DNA of 18,017 nt from Deltaproteobacteria bacterium (lineage in GTDB: Bacteria; Desulfobacterota; Binatia; UBA9968). This document shows positions 1 through 8,101 of the stretch, piece by piece (position 1 is the first letter of the stretch; each line of letters opens with the position of its first letter). Location of the stretch: the NCBI GenBank assembly GCA_021323355.1, contig JAJONK010000011.1:1-18017 (forward strand), read 5' to 3'. Below the pieces are notes generated by a model. It saw only the letters and a list, made by a program, of their open reading frames with translations, was not told the origin of the DNA and did no database searches. The translations under genes and the position numbers were made by a program.

Positions 1-1
1 C

Positions 2-430
2 GAGCAAGCCTTGGCGCATCCTGACGCGCTGATTGTCGGGTACCCGGAGTACGATAGCACCGTGCCGGTGTTGCGGCTCTATGCTCGTTACTTGACCACA
101 ATCTGGGTATCGATCAATACCTTGTCCCGACAAATCAAAGATTCGATGTGCGGTTTCCGAGTCTATCCTCTTGGTCCGTTCATCGCGCTAGATCAGCGGA
201 TCAAACTGGGCACAGGCATGGACTTCGATACCGAAGTGCTGGTCCGGCTGTACTGGGATGGATTGCAGATTCTAAATGTCTCCACCCCGGTTACTTATCC
301 GGCAGATGGAATTTCGCATTTCCGTGGCTGCCTCGACAGCGCGCTGCTCTCGCGTATGCACGCAACGTTGTTTTTTGGAATGTTGCTGCGTCTGCCCATA
401 TTGATTGCCCGCAAATGGAGCGCGCGATGA
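2..430 (+). CDS. Family-2 glycosyltransferase, C-terminal part (5' end outside window)
   Basis: The frame is open from the first bases of the window to TGA at 428-430, so the N-terminal catalytic half (nucleotide-sugar binding) is missing. The visible part contains the segment DSMCGFRVYPL, typical of the GT2 enzymes found in aryl-polyene clusters, then an acidic GMDFDTEVLVRLYWDG stretch and a hydrophobic C-terminus (ATLFFGMLLRLPILIA) that probably lies at the inner membrane. In aryl-polyene clusters a GT2 domain, often fused to an LpxL-like acyltransferase (ApeJ type), is thought to help link the polyene to its sugar/lipid carrier. Here the two are separate: the stop codon overlaps the ATG (427-429) of the next gene in an ATGA junction, so translational coupling is likely. 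The family call is fairly firm from motif and context; the donor and acceptor are unknown. Confidence 0.8.
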   Translation, partial: EQALAHPDALIVGYPEYDSTVPVLRLYARYLTTIWVSINTLSRQIKDSMCGFRVYPLGPFIALDQRIKLGTGMDFDTEVLVRLYWDGLQILNVSTPVTYPADGISHFRGCLDSALLSRMHATLFFGMLLRLPILIARKWSAR

Positions 431-1327
431 GCCAAATCATTGCCGGTCGCCGTATACGGCACTGGGCTCAGATCAATGAGTGCAGCTTCGTCGCCGGGAT
501 TTACCTGTTGTTCTCTGTGGTACATGATGACCCGACCTGCAGCCAGGGCTGCATCCAAAGACTACTTAAGGCGATTGGCGCAGTCGGGAGGAGAAGTAAT
601 CCTTAAACCGGGTGTCTTCAGCGTCTTCCGCCACTTTGCCTGCTTTGCCGAAAGCATTCTCGAAAAGATGCTCCTGTGGAGCGGTTTGTATGAAACTGAT
701 CAGGTTAAATTCGTCGGTAAGGAGTTGATCATGGCGCAAACCGCCGCGCAAAGCGGTGGTTTGCTGATTTGTTGTCACCTGGGAAATTTGGAATTAAGCC
801 GTTTCCTTTCCAAGCAGCTACCCGGTCTCAAATTGACAGTGCTGATCCATACCAAACACGCGCAGCGATTCAATCGACTGCTGGCGCATCTTAATCCCGA
901 GAGTCAGGTGGACCTCATGCAGGTCACGGAACTTTCGCCGGCGACCGCAATTGTCCTCGCAAGGAAAGTGGCCCAGGGAGAATTTGTCGCTATAGCCGGT
1001 GACCGCATTCCGGTATCACCCCATCCGCGTGTCGCCCTGGCCGAGTTTCTCGGAACGGTGGCGCCATTTCCGGTCGGACCGTACATTCTTGCAAACTTGT
1101 TCCACTGCCCTGTGTACTTGATGTTTTCCATGAGTCACGGAGTCACGGCGGAAATTCACTTCGAACTATTTCATAAGGTCATCCGCTTGCCGCGCAAAGG
1201 CCGTGATCAGGCGCTTGCTCGCATAGCGACAGAGTATGCCCGGCGGCTCGAACATTTCTGCCGCCGCGCGCCGCTGCAATGGTTTAACTTTTACGATTTC
1301 TGGAGCCTGGCCACCGTGGACAATTGA
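427..1327 (+). pseudogene. LpxL/HtrB-like lysophospholipid-type acyltransferase, apparently frameshifted with an internal deletion
   Basis: ATG at 427 overlaps the glycosyltransferase stop and opens a frame reading MSQIIAGRRIRHWAQINE then CSFVAGIYLLFSVV, which matches the usual N-terminus of these acyltransferases. This frame ends at 604-606. The rest of the protein lies in another frame from about 518 to 1327, beginning WYMMTRPAARAASKDYLRRL. The two parts abut near 517-523, where family members normally have about 18-20 further residues, so a deletion of 3n+2 bases is the simplest explanation. The body is otherwise intact: the H-x4-E motif (HLGNLE; His codon 776-778, Glu codon 791-793), the GDRI segment, and the PFPVGPYILANLFHCPVYLMF-like hydrophobic stretch. 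The role would be acyl or polyenoyl transfer at the inner membrane. It could still yield protein from an in-frame ATG at 524 or 527 (about 267 residues), though I see no good ribosome-binding site there. A sequencing or assembly error is possible. Confidence 0.75.
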
Positions 1328-1328
1328 A

Positions 1329-2897
1329 ATGGAGAGCATCGGCGTCAGGAAAACGACCCGCACTATCCGATTCAACCTGGATTGGGTGAAGATCGAAGAC
1401 ATCGTTGATGTTGCCGACAGATCAGCCCGGCCCATATTGTGCCAGGCGCCGGAGTTCCGCTCGGCTATTGCCCAGGGCGCGGAGTTTGTCGACCGGCTCC
1501 TACTTGAAGACGGCAGGATTTACGGCGTGACAACGGGTTTTGGCGATTCATGCATGGTGCCGGTCGGGAGTGAATTAGCGGACGAGTTACCGCGCCACCT
1601 TTATACTTATCACGGTTGCGGCCTCGGGGAGTATCTCACACGCGGGCAAACCCGCGCAGTGATTGCGACCCGTTTGACGTCTCTATGTAAGGGGTTTTCC
1701 GGCGTTAGTGTCGAATTGTTGGAGCAAATGGTGCGCTTGCTGAACGCAGATCTGTTACCGAGAATTCCATCCGAAGGTTCAGTCGGCGCCAGCGGTGATC
1801 TGACGCCGCTCTCGTATCTAGCTGCCGTACTCTGCGGCGAGGGGGAAGTGTGGCGGGAAGGCGCTGCGGCATCCGCGGCCGTGGCTTTGGCTGAGGCCGG
1901 AATCGCGCCGTTAAGGCTGCGGCCGAAAGAAGCTCTCGCGATCATGAATGGCACCGCGGTGATGACGGCTTTAGCATGTCTCGCTTACTCCCGCGCCGAG
2001 TATCTAAGCCGGTTGGTGACTCGGGTTACCGCGCTGGCCTTGTTTGCTCTAGACGGCAATGCCTATCATTTTGACGAAACACTATTCTCCGTCAAACCTC
2101 ATCGGGGGCAGCAGCGGGTAGCCGCTTGGCTGCGCGCGGATTTGTTATGCGACGAACCACCGCGCAACGGCAGGCGCCTTCAGGACCGCTATTCGATTCG
2201 CTGTGCACCCCACGTCATCGGCGTGCTGGCCGATGCCTTACCGTGGCTGCGCGAGTCTATCGAGAACGAACTGAACAGCGCTAATGACAATCCGATCATA
2301 GATGCGGCCGGTGAACGGGTTTTGTACGGTGGTCACTTCTATGGCGGTCACATTGCGTTCGCAATGGACAGCATGAAAAACGCCGTCGCTAATTTGGCCG
2401 ATCTTCTTGACCGGCAAATGGCGCTCCTGGTGGACAGTCGTTTCAACAATGGCTTGCCCGCCAATCTGTCCGGCATTGAGGGGCCGCGTCTAGCGATTAA
2501 TCATGGACTCAAGGCGCTGCAAATCAGCGCTTCGGCATGGACGGCGGAAGCACTAAAGCTGACCATGCCGGCTTCGGTCTTTTCGCGTTCCACCGAGTGC
2601 CACAATCAAGACAAGGTCAGCATGGGGACGATCGCAGCACGCGATTGCCTGCGCGTCTTGGAATTGACCGAGCAAGTTGTCGCGGCAGTTGTCGCGGCAC
2701 TGCTGATCACAGTCCGGCAGGGTGTCTGGCTTCGCCGCAGATTGAATCCCTCTGCGAAACTGCAACCGGCGCTACAGAGAATGCTGCACGATCTGGAGAA
2801 CGACATTGCCGCCATCGAGGAAGACCGACGGCTCGAGCCGGACTTGCGATTCCTTTTGGAACGCATCCACAGTCGAGCATGGAACCTATATGAATAA
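1329..2897 (+). CDS. MIO-type aromatic amino-acid ammonia-lyase (HAL/PAL/TAL superfamily)
   Basis: This is a 522-residue protein of normal length for bacterial HAL/TAL enzymes. The cofactor-forming triad A154-S155-G156 sits in GSVGASGDLTPLSYLA, and S155 would cyclise to the MIO group. Other family signatures are YGVTTGFG with the catalytic-base Tyr65, QDRYSIRC, NSANDNPII and HNQDKVSMG. The NQD form of the last motif resembles tyrosine/phenylalanine lyases more than histidine lyases, which usually have NQE. The selectivity region reads Y94-H95-GCGLG, as in lyases I associate with aryl-polyene clusters. The likely job is non-oxidative deamination of tyrosine or phenylalanine to a coumarate/cinnamate starter unit in the cytoplasm. 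The frame is open from 1236, but ATG 1329 is chosen because it follows the acyltransferase stop by one base and gives the family's usual N-terminus. No strong ribosome-binding site is visible. Family is certain; the substrate is inferred. Confidence 0.9.
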   Translation: MESIGVRKTTRTIRFNLDWVKIEDIVDVADRSARPILCQAPEFRSAIAQGAEFVDRLLLEDGRIYGVTTGFGDSCMVPVGSELADELPRHLYTYHGCGLGEYLTRGQTRAVIATRLTSLCKGFSGVSVELLEQMVRLLNADLLPRIPSEGSVGASGDLTPLSYLAAVLCGEGEVWREGAAASAAVALAEAGIAPLRLRPKEALAIMNGTAVMTALACLAYSRAEYLSRLVTRVTALALFALDGNAYHFDETLFSVKPHRGQQRVAAWLRADLLCDEPPRNGRRLQDRYSIRCAPHVIGVLADALPWLRESIENELNSANDNPIIDAAGERVLYGGHFYGGHIAFAMDSMKNAVANLADLLDRQMALLVDSRFNNGLPANLSGIEGPRLAINHGLKALQISASAWTAEALKLTMPASVFSRSTECHNQDKVSMGTIAARDCLRVLELTEQVVAAVVAALLITVRQGVWLRRRLNPSAKLQPALQRMLHDLENDIAAIEEDRRLEPDLRFLLERIHSRAWNLYE

Positions 2898-3318
2898 GCC
2901 GTCGAGCCGCTGGATTGCCGAGACCGAGACACACATAGAGTTCTTCGATCTCGATCCCATGGAAATCGTTTGGCATGGTCGTTACGTCAAGTACCTGGAG
3001 ATGGTTCGCGGCGTCTTGCTCGATACCATCGATTACAATTACCGGCAGATGAAGGCATCGGGTTACGTCTGGCCGGTGATCGATATGCACCTGCGTTACA
3101 TTGCTCCGGCGATCTTCGGCCAGCGAATTAAGCTCCGGGCGGAAATCCTTGAGTGGGAAAATCGGCTTAAGATCGGCTATCTCATCACCGATGCGCAGAG
3201 CGGCCGCCGTCTCACCCGCGCCAGCACCACACAAGTCGCCGTCGACATCGCTACCCGCGAGATGTGCTTCGTATCGCCGCCGGTGCTTCTTGAACGAATG
3301 GGAATTGCGGCTTGTTAA
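2890..3318 (+). CDS. Hot-dog acyl thioesterase (4HBT family, ApeK-like)
   Basis: The 142-residue protein has the 4-hydroxybenzoyl-CoA thioesterase signature near the N-terminus: D20-L-D22-P-M-E-I-V-W-H29-G-R-Y, with D22 the expected catalytic aspartate, followed by YVKYLEMVR on the central helix. A single hot-dog domain fills the whole chain and there is no signal peptide, so it is cytoplasmic. It overlaps the ammonia-lyase gene by 8 bases and the next gene by 7, indicating coupled translation. In aryl-polyene clusters a thioesterase of this type sits between the GT/AT genes and the LolA-like gene. It is thought to release polyenoyl chains from the carrier protein or to clear stalled intermediates. 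The family call is strong; the exact substrate is inferred from context. Confidence 0.88.
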   Translation: MNKPSSRWIAETETHIEFFDLDPMEIVWHGRYVKYLEMVRGVLLDTIDYNYRQMKASGYVWPVIDMHLRYIAPAIFGQRIKLRAEILEWENRLKIGYLITDAQSGRRLTRASTTQVAVDIATREMCFVSPPVLLERMGIAAC

Positions 3319-3917
3319 GAAAGAAGCTCATCGGGTTTTGTCTTGTGGTGTGCTCGCTGCCGCTTCTCGGCGCTGCGCCCTTAGCAACCATCGAGTCCAT
3401 GCTTCTCAAACCGGCGGTCCTGTGCGGCCGCTTTGAGCAAAAAAAGCAGCTAGTCGGTTTGAAAAATCCGGTGAACTCTAGCGGCCGCTTCTGTGTGGTT
3501 GCCGATAAGGGTGTAGTGTGGCGCACGCTACAGCCGTTTCCAAATACCTTGCGGCTGACCCGTGATGAGATCGTCCAAATGCGCGGAGATCAGGTGGCGC
3601 TGCGTCTTGAAGCCAAGAAAGAGCCTACCGTGCGGCTGATCAATACGGTTTTGTTTGCCTTGCTCGCGGGCGATATCGGGCAGCTTGAAAAGCTCTTCGA
3701 AATCGACGGCTCAGTTCAAAACAAGGCGTGGAGCATAACGCTCAAAGCGCTTGAACCGGGTTTGGCCAAGGCCATCGGCAGCATCGCGCTCAAAGGCGGC
3801 GTCTATGTCAGAGGCATTACAATCGATGAAGCTAATGGCGATCGCACGAGCATCGACTTGATCGCAATCGAGACCGGCGACAGCGCCATGAATGTTGATG
3901 AGGCCAAGCTATTTTGA
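3312..3917 (+). CDS. LolA-like outer-membrane lipoprotein carrier protein (aryl-polyene cluster type)
   Basis: This is a 201-residue exported protein. The N-terminus MLRKKLIGFCLVVCSLPLLG is a clear signal peptide with a basic n-region, a hydrophobic core and likely cleavage near residue 21. The mature part has the LolA/LolB-like pattern of a half-barrel that binds lipid: an early GRFEQKKQLVGL strand, FCVVADKGVVWRT, then PNTLRLTRDEIVQ. The start is TTG at 3312, inside the thioesterase stop region; no in-frame ATG or GTG would keep the signal peptide. The gene ends in TGA at 3915-3917, overlapping the exporter start. In aryl-polyene clusters this protein is thought to shuttle the lipid product across the periplasm together with the MMPL exporter. 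Similarity to LolA is judged from the pattern of strands and context, not from a search. Confidence 0.82.
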   Translation: MLRKKLIGFCLVVCSLPLLGAAPLATIESMLLKPAVLCGRFEQKKQLVGLKNPVNSSGRFCVVADKGVVWRTLQPFPNTLRLTRDEIVQMRGDQVALRLEAKKEPTVRLINTVLFALLAGDIGQLEKLFEIDGSVQNKAWSITLKALEPGLAKAIGSIALKGGVYVRGITIDEANGDRTSIDLIAIETGDSAMNVDEAKLF

Positions 3918-6298
3918 CTCAGCTAAAGCTACTGGCATGGCTCTGGAGTCTGGTGGTCTGCTTGCTCGTGGTTCATACCTCGTATCTCTGGCTGAACCAG
4001 CGGATCGCCCCGGAGACCGATATTTTGGCGCTTCTGCCGCTTCAACAACGCGATCCCGTATTGCAGCAAGCCTTTACTCAGATGGTTGATACGGGACAGC
4101 AGCGGCTGATCGTCCTGATTGGCGCGGATGATTGGACGCAAGCGCGAGATGCGGCTGACGCGTACGTCTCGGAGTTGTCGGCTCATAACGATCTGCTGCA
4201 GTTGGAGCAGCGCGCCGCGTTTGATTCACGGCAAGAGTGGCTTGGATTGTTCCGACAACATCGGCTGGGCTTGCTGACACCCGAGCAAGAATCGACATTA
4301 CGTCACGAGCCGGCGCAGTTTTGGGTAGACCAGGCATTGAGCAAGCTCTATAGGCCGTTTGGCGGCTCGATCCTAAGTCCCTGGCACGATGATCCATTTA
4401 ATTTGTTTGGCGGATGGGCCCAGGCCCGCGCCCAAGAGACGACGGTGCGGCCACGTGACGGTCGGTTGTCTATCAGCGACGGCCGGCGCGAATACGTCGT
4501 TTTGCCGTTCACGTTGCGAGTTGCTGCTTTTTCAACAGCCGCCCAGCAGGCGATCGTTCCGCTACTCCAAAAAGCCAAGCACAGCGCGCGCAAGGCCGTT
4601 CCGGGCGTTGAAGTTTTGTCGGCAGGTCTGATCCTGTATGCCGCCGCTGCGGCCGAGCAGTCAACGAGAGAAGTCGGCACCATCGGGTTTGGCTCGATGC
4701 TCGGCATTCTTGTGATGACCTGGATCGCATTTCGTTCGTTAAAGCCGATAGCCTGGGTGATTGTTTCGGTGGCTATCGGTTGCCTAGGCGCTTTATCGGT
4801 CTGCTGGGTGGTTTTCGATCGCATCCACCTACTGACCCTGGTATTCGGCGCCAGTCTGATCGGTGGCGCCCAGGATTATGGAACCTATTTTCTATGCAAC
4901 CGATTCGCCGCGGATGCGCGTCAACTTAACTCATGGCAATTACTGCGTCGGCTCACGCCGGCGCTGACTTTGGCCCTGGTAACGACGGTGATTGGCTATC
5001 TCGGCCTTGCGTTGACGCCATTTCCGGGTTTGCGACAGGTGGCGGTATTTTCCGCAGTCGGGTTGGTTTTCGCATGGCTTACTGTGATCTGTTGGTTCCC
5101 GGCTTTGGCGTGGAGCGGCACATTTAAGAGTGGGCGGTTGGCCGAAAAGTACGCTGACACGATGCAGCACTGGCCGGTGCTGCGTTGCAATCGAGGGACG
5201 CTGGCGTTTGGTTTATTAGCGATTGCTTTGGCGGCTTTCGGCTTATCACGGCTCCATACAGACGATGATATCCGGTCGCTGCAGAATCCGCCCAAACATC
5301 TGGTCGACGAGCAGATCAAGCTCAGCCAACTGCTGGACGTCCCCGCGCCGGCTCAATTCTATTTAGTTCGAGGGCCCACAGCCGAGGCGGTGCTTCAGCG
5401 CGAGGAAGTGCTAAGAGAACGGCTTGAGCCGATGATTGAAAAGCGCCTGATCAGCGGCTATCAGGCGCTATCGAATTGGGTGCCTTCTTTGCACGTGCAG
5501 GGCGAGCACCGGCAACTTATTCAAAACAAGCTTCTGAATGACGGCGGCGCGCTCACCCTGCTGGCGAAAAAACTCGGGGAAAACGACAAATGGGTGTCCC
5601 GGTCCCGTGAAGCTCTGCTTGCATCCGCTTTGCCTCTTTCACCCGAAAATTTTTTTAAATCGCCGATCGCTGAACCGAGCCGTCCTATCTGGCTCGGCAA
5701 TCTGAACGGCATATACGCCAGCATTGTCGGGGTGCGGGGAGCGAAGAAAGATAACCTAGCGATTCTGCAGCAAGCCGCCAGCGGTCTCGAAGGAGTTCAG
5801 TGGGTGGACAAAGTCAGTGAAGTTTCATCCGTCCTAGCGGCTTACCGCCAATACATGACCTGGCTCGTGGTATTTTCCTATTTTGCCGTTTACGGCTTGC
5901 TCTACCTGCGCTATGGCCGCGACACCTGGCGAGTAGTCGCCCCAACAGCAATCGCGAGTCTGACTACGCTTGCGCTGCTGGGCAGCGTCGGCGCGGGTCT
6001 GCAGTTGTTCCATGTGCTCGCACTAATGCTCTTACTGGGCATTGGCATCGATTACGGGATTTTTTTGCAAGAGCATTTCGGCCGGCGCGACGCGATCGCC
6101 TGGCTCTCGGTGGCGCTTTCGGCAATCAACACGTTGCTTTCATTCGGCCTGCTCAGTTTAAGCAAGACTCCTGCTTTGCAAGCTTTTGGCCTGACCATGT
6201 TAATCGGAACAGTCGCCGTGTGTCTGGTCGTCCCCTGTTTTGCTGTTGCAGAAAGAGACAATGAGATTCCCAGCGAGCGGCTTGGGGTCACCGTATGA
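3914..6298 (+). CDS. MMPL/RND-superfamily exporter (ApeM-like)
   Basis: The 794-residue inner-membrane protein has the duplicated RND layout: one N-terminal transmembrane helix (LLAWLWSLVVCLLVV), a periplasmic domain of about 200 residues, five helices up to about residue 395, a second helix-periplasmic domain unit, and five more helices at the C-terminus. The matching helix-4 motifs GGAQDYGTYFL (D321-Y322) and GIGIDYGIFLQ (D713-Y714) are the paired acidic sites that usually serve proton coupling in MMPL proteins. The start is TTG 3914, overlapping the preceding TGA; there is no other start before the first helix. It probably exports the finished polyene lipid towards the LolA-like carrier. 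Family assignment is firm; substrate is inferred from the cluster. Confidence 0.92.
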   Translation: MTQLKLLAWLWSLVVCLLVVHTSYLWLNQRIAPETDILALLPLQQRDPVLQQAFTQMVDTGQQRLIVLIGADDWTQARDAADAYVSELSAHNDLLQLEQRAAFDSRQEWLGLFRQHRLGLLTPEQESTLRHEPAQFWVDQALSKLYRPFGGSILSPWHDDPFNLFGGWAQARAQETTVRPRDGRLSISDGRREYVVLPFTLRVAAFSTAAQQAIVPLLQKAKHSARKAVPGVEVLSAGLILYAAAAAEQSTREVGTIGFGSMLGILVMTWIAFRSLKPIAWVIVSVAIGCLGALSVCWVVFDRIHLLTLVFGASLIGGAQDYGTYFLCNRFAADARQLNSWQLLRRLTPALTLALVTTVIGYLGLALTPFPGLRQVAVFSAVGLVFAWLTVICWFPALAWSGTFKSGRLAEKYADTMQHWPVLRCNRGTLAFGLLAIALAAFGLSRLHTDDDIRSLQNPPKHLVDEQIKLSQLLDVPAPAQFYLVRGPTAEAVLQREEVLRERLEPMIEKRLISGYQALSNWVPSLHVQGEHRQLIQNKLLNDGGALTLLAKKLGENDKWVSRSREALLASALPLSPENFFKSPIAEPSRPIWLGNLNGIYASIVGVRGAKKDNLAILQQAASGLEGVQWVDKVSEVSSVLAAYRQYMTWLVVFSYFAVYGLLYLRYGRDTWRVVAPTAIASLTTLALLGSVGAGLQLFHVLALMLLLGIGIDYGIFLQEHFGRRDAIAWLSVALSAINTLLSFGLLSLSKTPALQAFGLTMLIGTVAVCLVVPCFAVAERDNEIPSERLGVTV

Positions 6299-6313
6299 GA
6301 GTGGCTGGCTTAC

Positions 6314-6320
6314 GGGAGAA
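6314..6320 (+). promoter_or_regulatory. Ribosome-binding site that decides the TTG start of the FAD oxidoreductase
   Basis: GGGAGAA lies three bases before TTG 6324 (about five bases from its GGGAG core). No comparable site precedes the earlier in-frame starts at 6240 and 6261. The TTG start places the Rossmann strand KKVEVVIIGAG at the very N-terminus, as expected for the family. Confidence 0.6.
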
Positions 6321-6323
6321 ACG

Positions 6324-7544
6324 TTGAAGAAGGTGGAAGTTGTCATCATCGGCGCCGGTCCGGCCGGATCCGTAGCGGCGGCGTTGCTGCGACAGCAGGA
6401 CCGGCAAGTTCTGATGCTCGAGCGTGAGCAGTTCCCGCGCTTCAGCATCGGTGAGAGTTTACTGCCGCAGAGCATGGAGTACCTCGAGCAGGGCGGTATG
6501 CTGCGTGCCGTAGTTGAGGCCGGTTTTCAGTTGAAGAACGGCGCCGCTTTCGCGCGCGGCCGGCAATACAGCGAATTCGATTTCAGCGAAAAATATTCAC
6601 CAGGCTGGAGCACTACCTACCAGGTGCCGCGGGCTTGCTTTGATCATCTGCTGGCTCTAGAGGCAGAGGCTCAGGGGGCCGAAGTAAGCTACCGCCACGA
6701 AGTAGTCGCTATCGATGTCAGCGGCAACCGGCCTCGGGTGAAAGTTAAGGATCCAGAGGGCGAACATTATCTTGTCGAAGCACGTTTCATTCTGGACGCC
6801 AGCGGTTTCGGGCGGATTCTGCCGCGCCTGCTGAAATTAGAGACGCCGTCAAACTTTCCCGTGCGCAGCGCCATATTCACGCACATCGAAGACCGGATCA
6901 CACACTCAGAGTTTGACCGCAACAAGATACGAGTGATAGTTCACCCGCAACGTCCCGACGTGTGGTTTTGGTTGATCCCCTTTGCCGCCGGCCGCTGTTC
7001 TCTGGGGGTTGTGACTGAACCCGCTTTGCTCGAGCATTATCAGGGAACGGATACGCAGCGATTGCAGGCCTTGGTAGGCGAAGACCGTACCTTGGCCAAT
7101 CTGCTTGAAAATGCCTGTTGGGATACCCCGGCGCGACGCATCGTTGGTTATTCGGCCAACGTCAAATCGTTATCGGGTCCAGGTTACGCCCTGCTTGGTA
7201 ATGCTGGGGAGTTTCTCGATCCGATTTTTTCGTCCGGGGTTACGATCGCTTTCAAATCTGCGAGCCTTGCCGCCGCAGTCCTGCAGCGTCGCTTCGCCGG
7301 CGAGATGGTCGACTGGTCTAGCGAATACGCTGAGCCGCTCAAAATAGGCGTTGATACCTTCCGGGCCTTTGTCGAATCTTGGTACCGCGGAGGCTTTCAG
7401 CGGATCGTTTTCCACCACAACCAACCCGTGGAAATTCGGCGCATGATCTCGGCGATCCTCGCCGGGTACGCTTGGGATGAAAGCAATCCTTATGTGCGCG
7501 AGCCGAGACGGCGATTGGCGGCATTGGAGGAGTTGTGCTCGTAG
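6324..7544 (+). CDS. FAD-dependent oxidoreductase of the flavin halogenase-like group
   Basis: The 406-residue cytoplasmic flavoprotein opens with the dinucleotide-binding motif VVIIGAGPAGS (residues 6-16), followed by an acidic strand end LMLERE. FPRFSIGESLLP (37-48) is the signature of tryptophan-halogenase-like and related flavin monooxygenases. W214-F-W-L-I-P219 fits the W-x-W-x-I-P motif used to recognise flavin-dependent halogenases. K71 in GFQLKNGAAF lies where phenol/pyrrole halogenases carry a conserved lysine. LLGNAGEFLDP (290-300) is the second FAD contact, with D299-P300. It starts 25 bases after the exporter stop. Similar genes occur in aryl-polyene clusters, and xanthomonadins are known brominated aryl polyenes, so halogenation of the aryl head is a reasonable proposal. 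Hydroxylation or double-bond reduction are alternatives. A flavin reductase partner is not seen nearby. Confidence 0.85.
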   Translation: MKKVEVVIIGAGPAGSVAAALLRQQDRQVLMLEREQFPRFSIGESLLPQSMEYLEQGGMLRAVVEAGFQLKNGAAFARGRQYSEFDFSEKYSPGWSTTYQVPRACFDHLLALEAEAQGAEVSYRHEVVAIDVSGNRPRVKVKDPEGEHYLVEARFILDASGFGRILPRLLKLETPSNFPVRSAIFTHIEDRITHSEFDRNKIRVIVHPQRPDVWFWLIPFAAGRCSLGVVTEPALLEHYQGTDTQRLQALVGEDRTLANLLENACWDTPARRIVGYSANVKSLSGPGYALLGNAGEFLDPIFSSGVTIAFKSASLAAAVLQRRFAGEMVDWSSEYAEPLKIGVDTFRAFVESWYRGGFQRIVFHHNQPVEIRRMISAILAGYAWDESNPYVREPRRRLAALEELCS

Positions 7545-8101
7545 CGCTGCTGGTCCGACACGCCACCATGTTTGCATTTCTGGCTTTGTCGCTCGGTGCG
7601 TGTGTCGCGCCAGAGTCAAGGCCGGTCGGTGTGGGCCTGAAGTTGAGGCCGTCGGCGCTCGGGGAATCGATCAGCTTGCAGCAGCGTCTGGATGTAGAAG
7701 GGCAGGGCCGCAGCGCTCAGCTCGACGTCGCACTCGAAGTCGACGCTGCACGAATCGATTTGGTTGGCCTCGCGCTCGGCCAGAGAGTGTTGTCGCTTCA
7801 TTACGATGGCAAGACCATACAATCATGGCGCCACCCGATGTGGCCAGTTCAACTGCGCGGCGAAGAGGTGCTTGAAAACCTACAACTCACACTTTGGCCG
7901 GTTGATGCAATCCGGCAAGCCTTACCCGTGGGCTGGAGCATCGAAGAGAGCGATTTGCGCCGCACCATCCGACAAGATGGTTTAGCCATCATGGTAATTG
8001 ATTACAGTGCCTTGCCGCTTTGGAGCGGCAAAGTCGAAGTAACCAACCTGCAGTTTGATTATCGCATAACCATCCAATCCGTCCCGATGAGCCTTAGATG
8101 A
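7535..8101 (+). CDS. Outer-membrane lipoprotein of the aryl-polyene cluster (DUF3261-like)
   Basis: The 188-residue protein has a lipoprotein signal ending in a lipobox L20-G-A-C23, so it is probably acylated at C23 and, with no aspartate at +2, sorted to the outer membrane. GTG 7535 is preferred because GGAGG at 7526-7530 lies four bases upstream and because it keeps the charged n-region (VRH) before the hydrophobic core; the later ATG (residue 12) would lose it. It overlaps the FAD gene by 10 bases and the next gene by 4. The mature chain is beta-rich with alternating hydrophobic residues (SAQLDVALEVDAARIDLVGLA) and resembles the small lipoproteins placed between the exporter and the ketosynthase in aryl-polyene clusters. 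It may be the outer-membrane receptor that accepts cargo from the LolA-like carrier, by analogy with LolB. The family label comes from context and pattern. Confidence 0.8.
   Translation: MLVALLVRHATMFAFLALSLGACVAPESRPVGVGLKLRPSALGESISLQQRLDVEGQGRSAQLDVALEVDAARIDLVGLALGQRVLSLHYDGKTIQSWRHPMWPVQLRGEEVLENLQLTLWPVDAIRQALPVGWSIEESDLRRTIRQDGLAIMVIDYSALPLWSGKVEVTNLQFDYRITIQSVPMSLR

Noticed and set aside
1329..2897. Ammonia-lyase as catabolic histidase hutH
   Set aside because: No hutU, hutI or hutG neighbours, overlap with a pigment-type thioesterase gene, and an NQD rather than NQE motif.
2707..3234. Long minus-strand open frame of 175 codons across the lyase/thioesterase junction
   Set aside because: It lies opposite two well-supported genes, has no recognisable domain and no credible start site; it is a shadow frame.
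4348..4824. Minus-strand open frame of 158 codons inside the exporter
   Set aside because: The plus strand encodes a clear MMPL protein here and the antisense product is low-complexity with no motif.
6240..6323. Earlier starts (TTG 6240, ATG 6261) for the FAD enzyme
   Set aside because: They would add residues before the Rossmann strand, overlap the exporter and have no ribosome-binding site, unlike TTG 6324.
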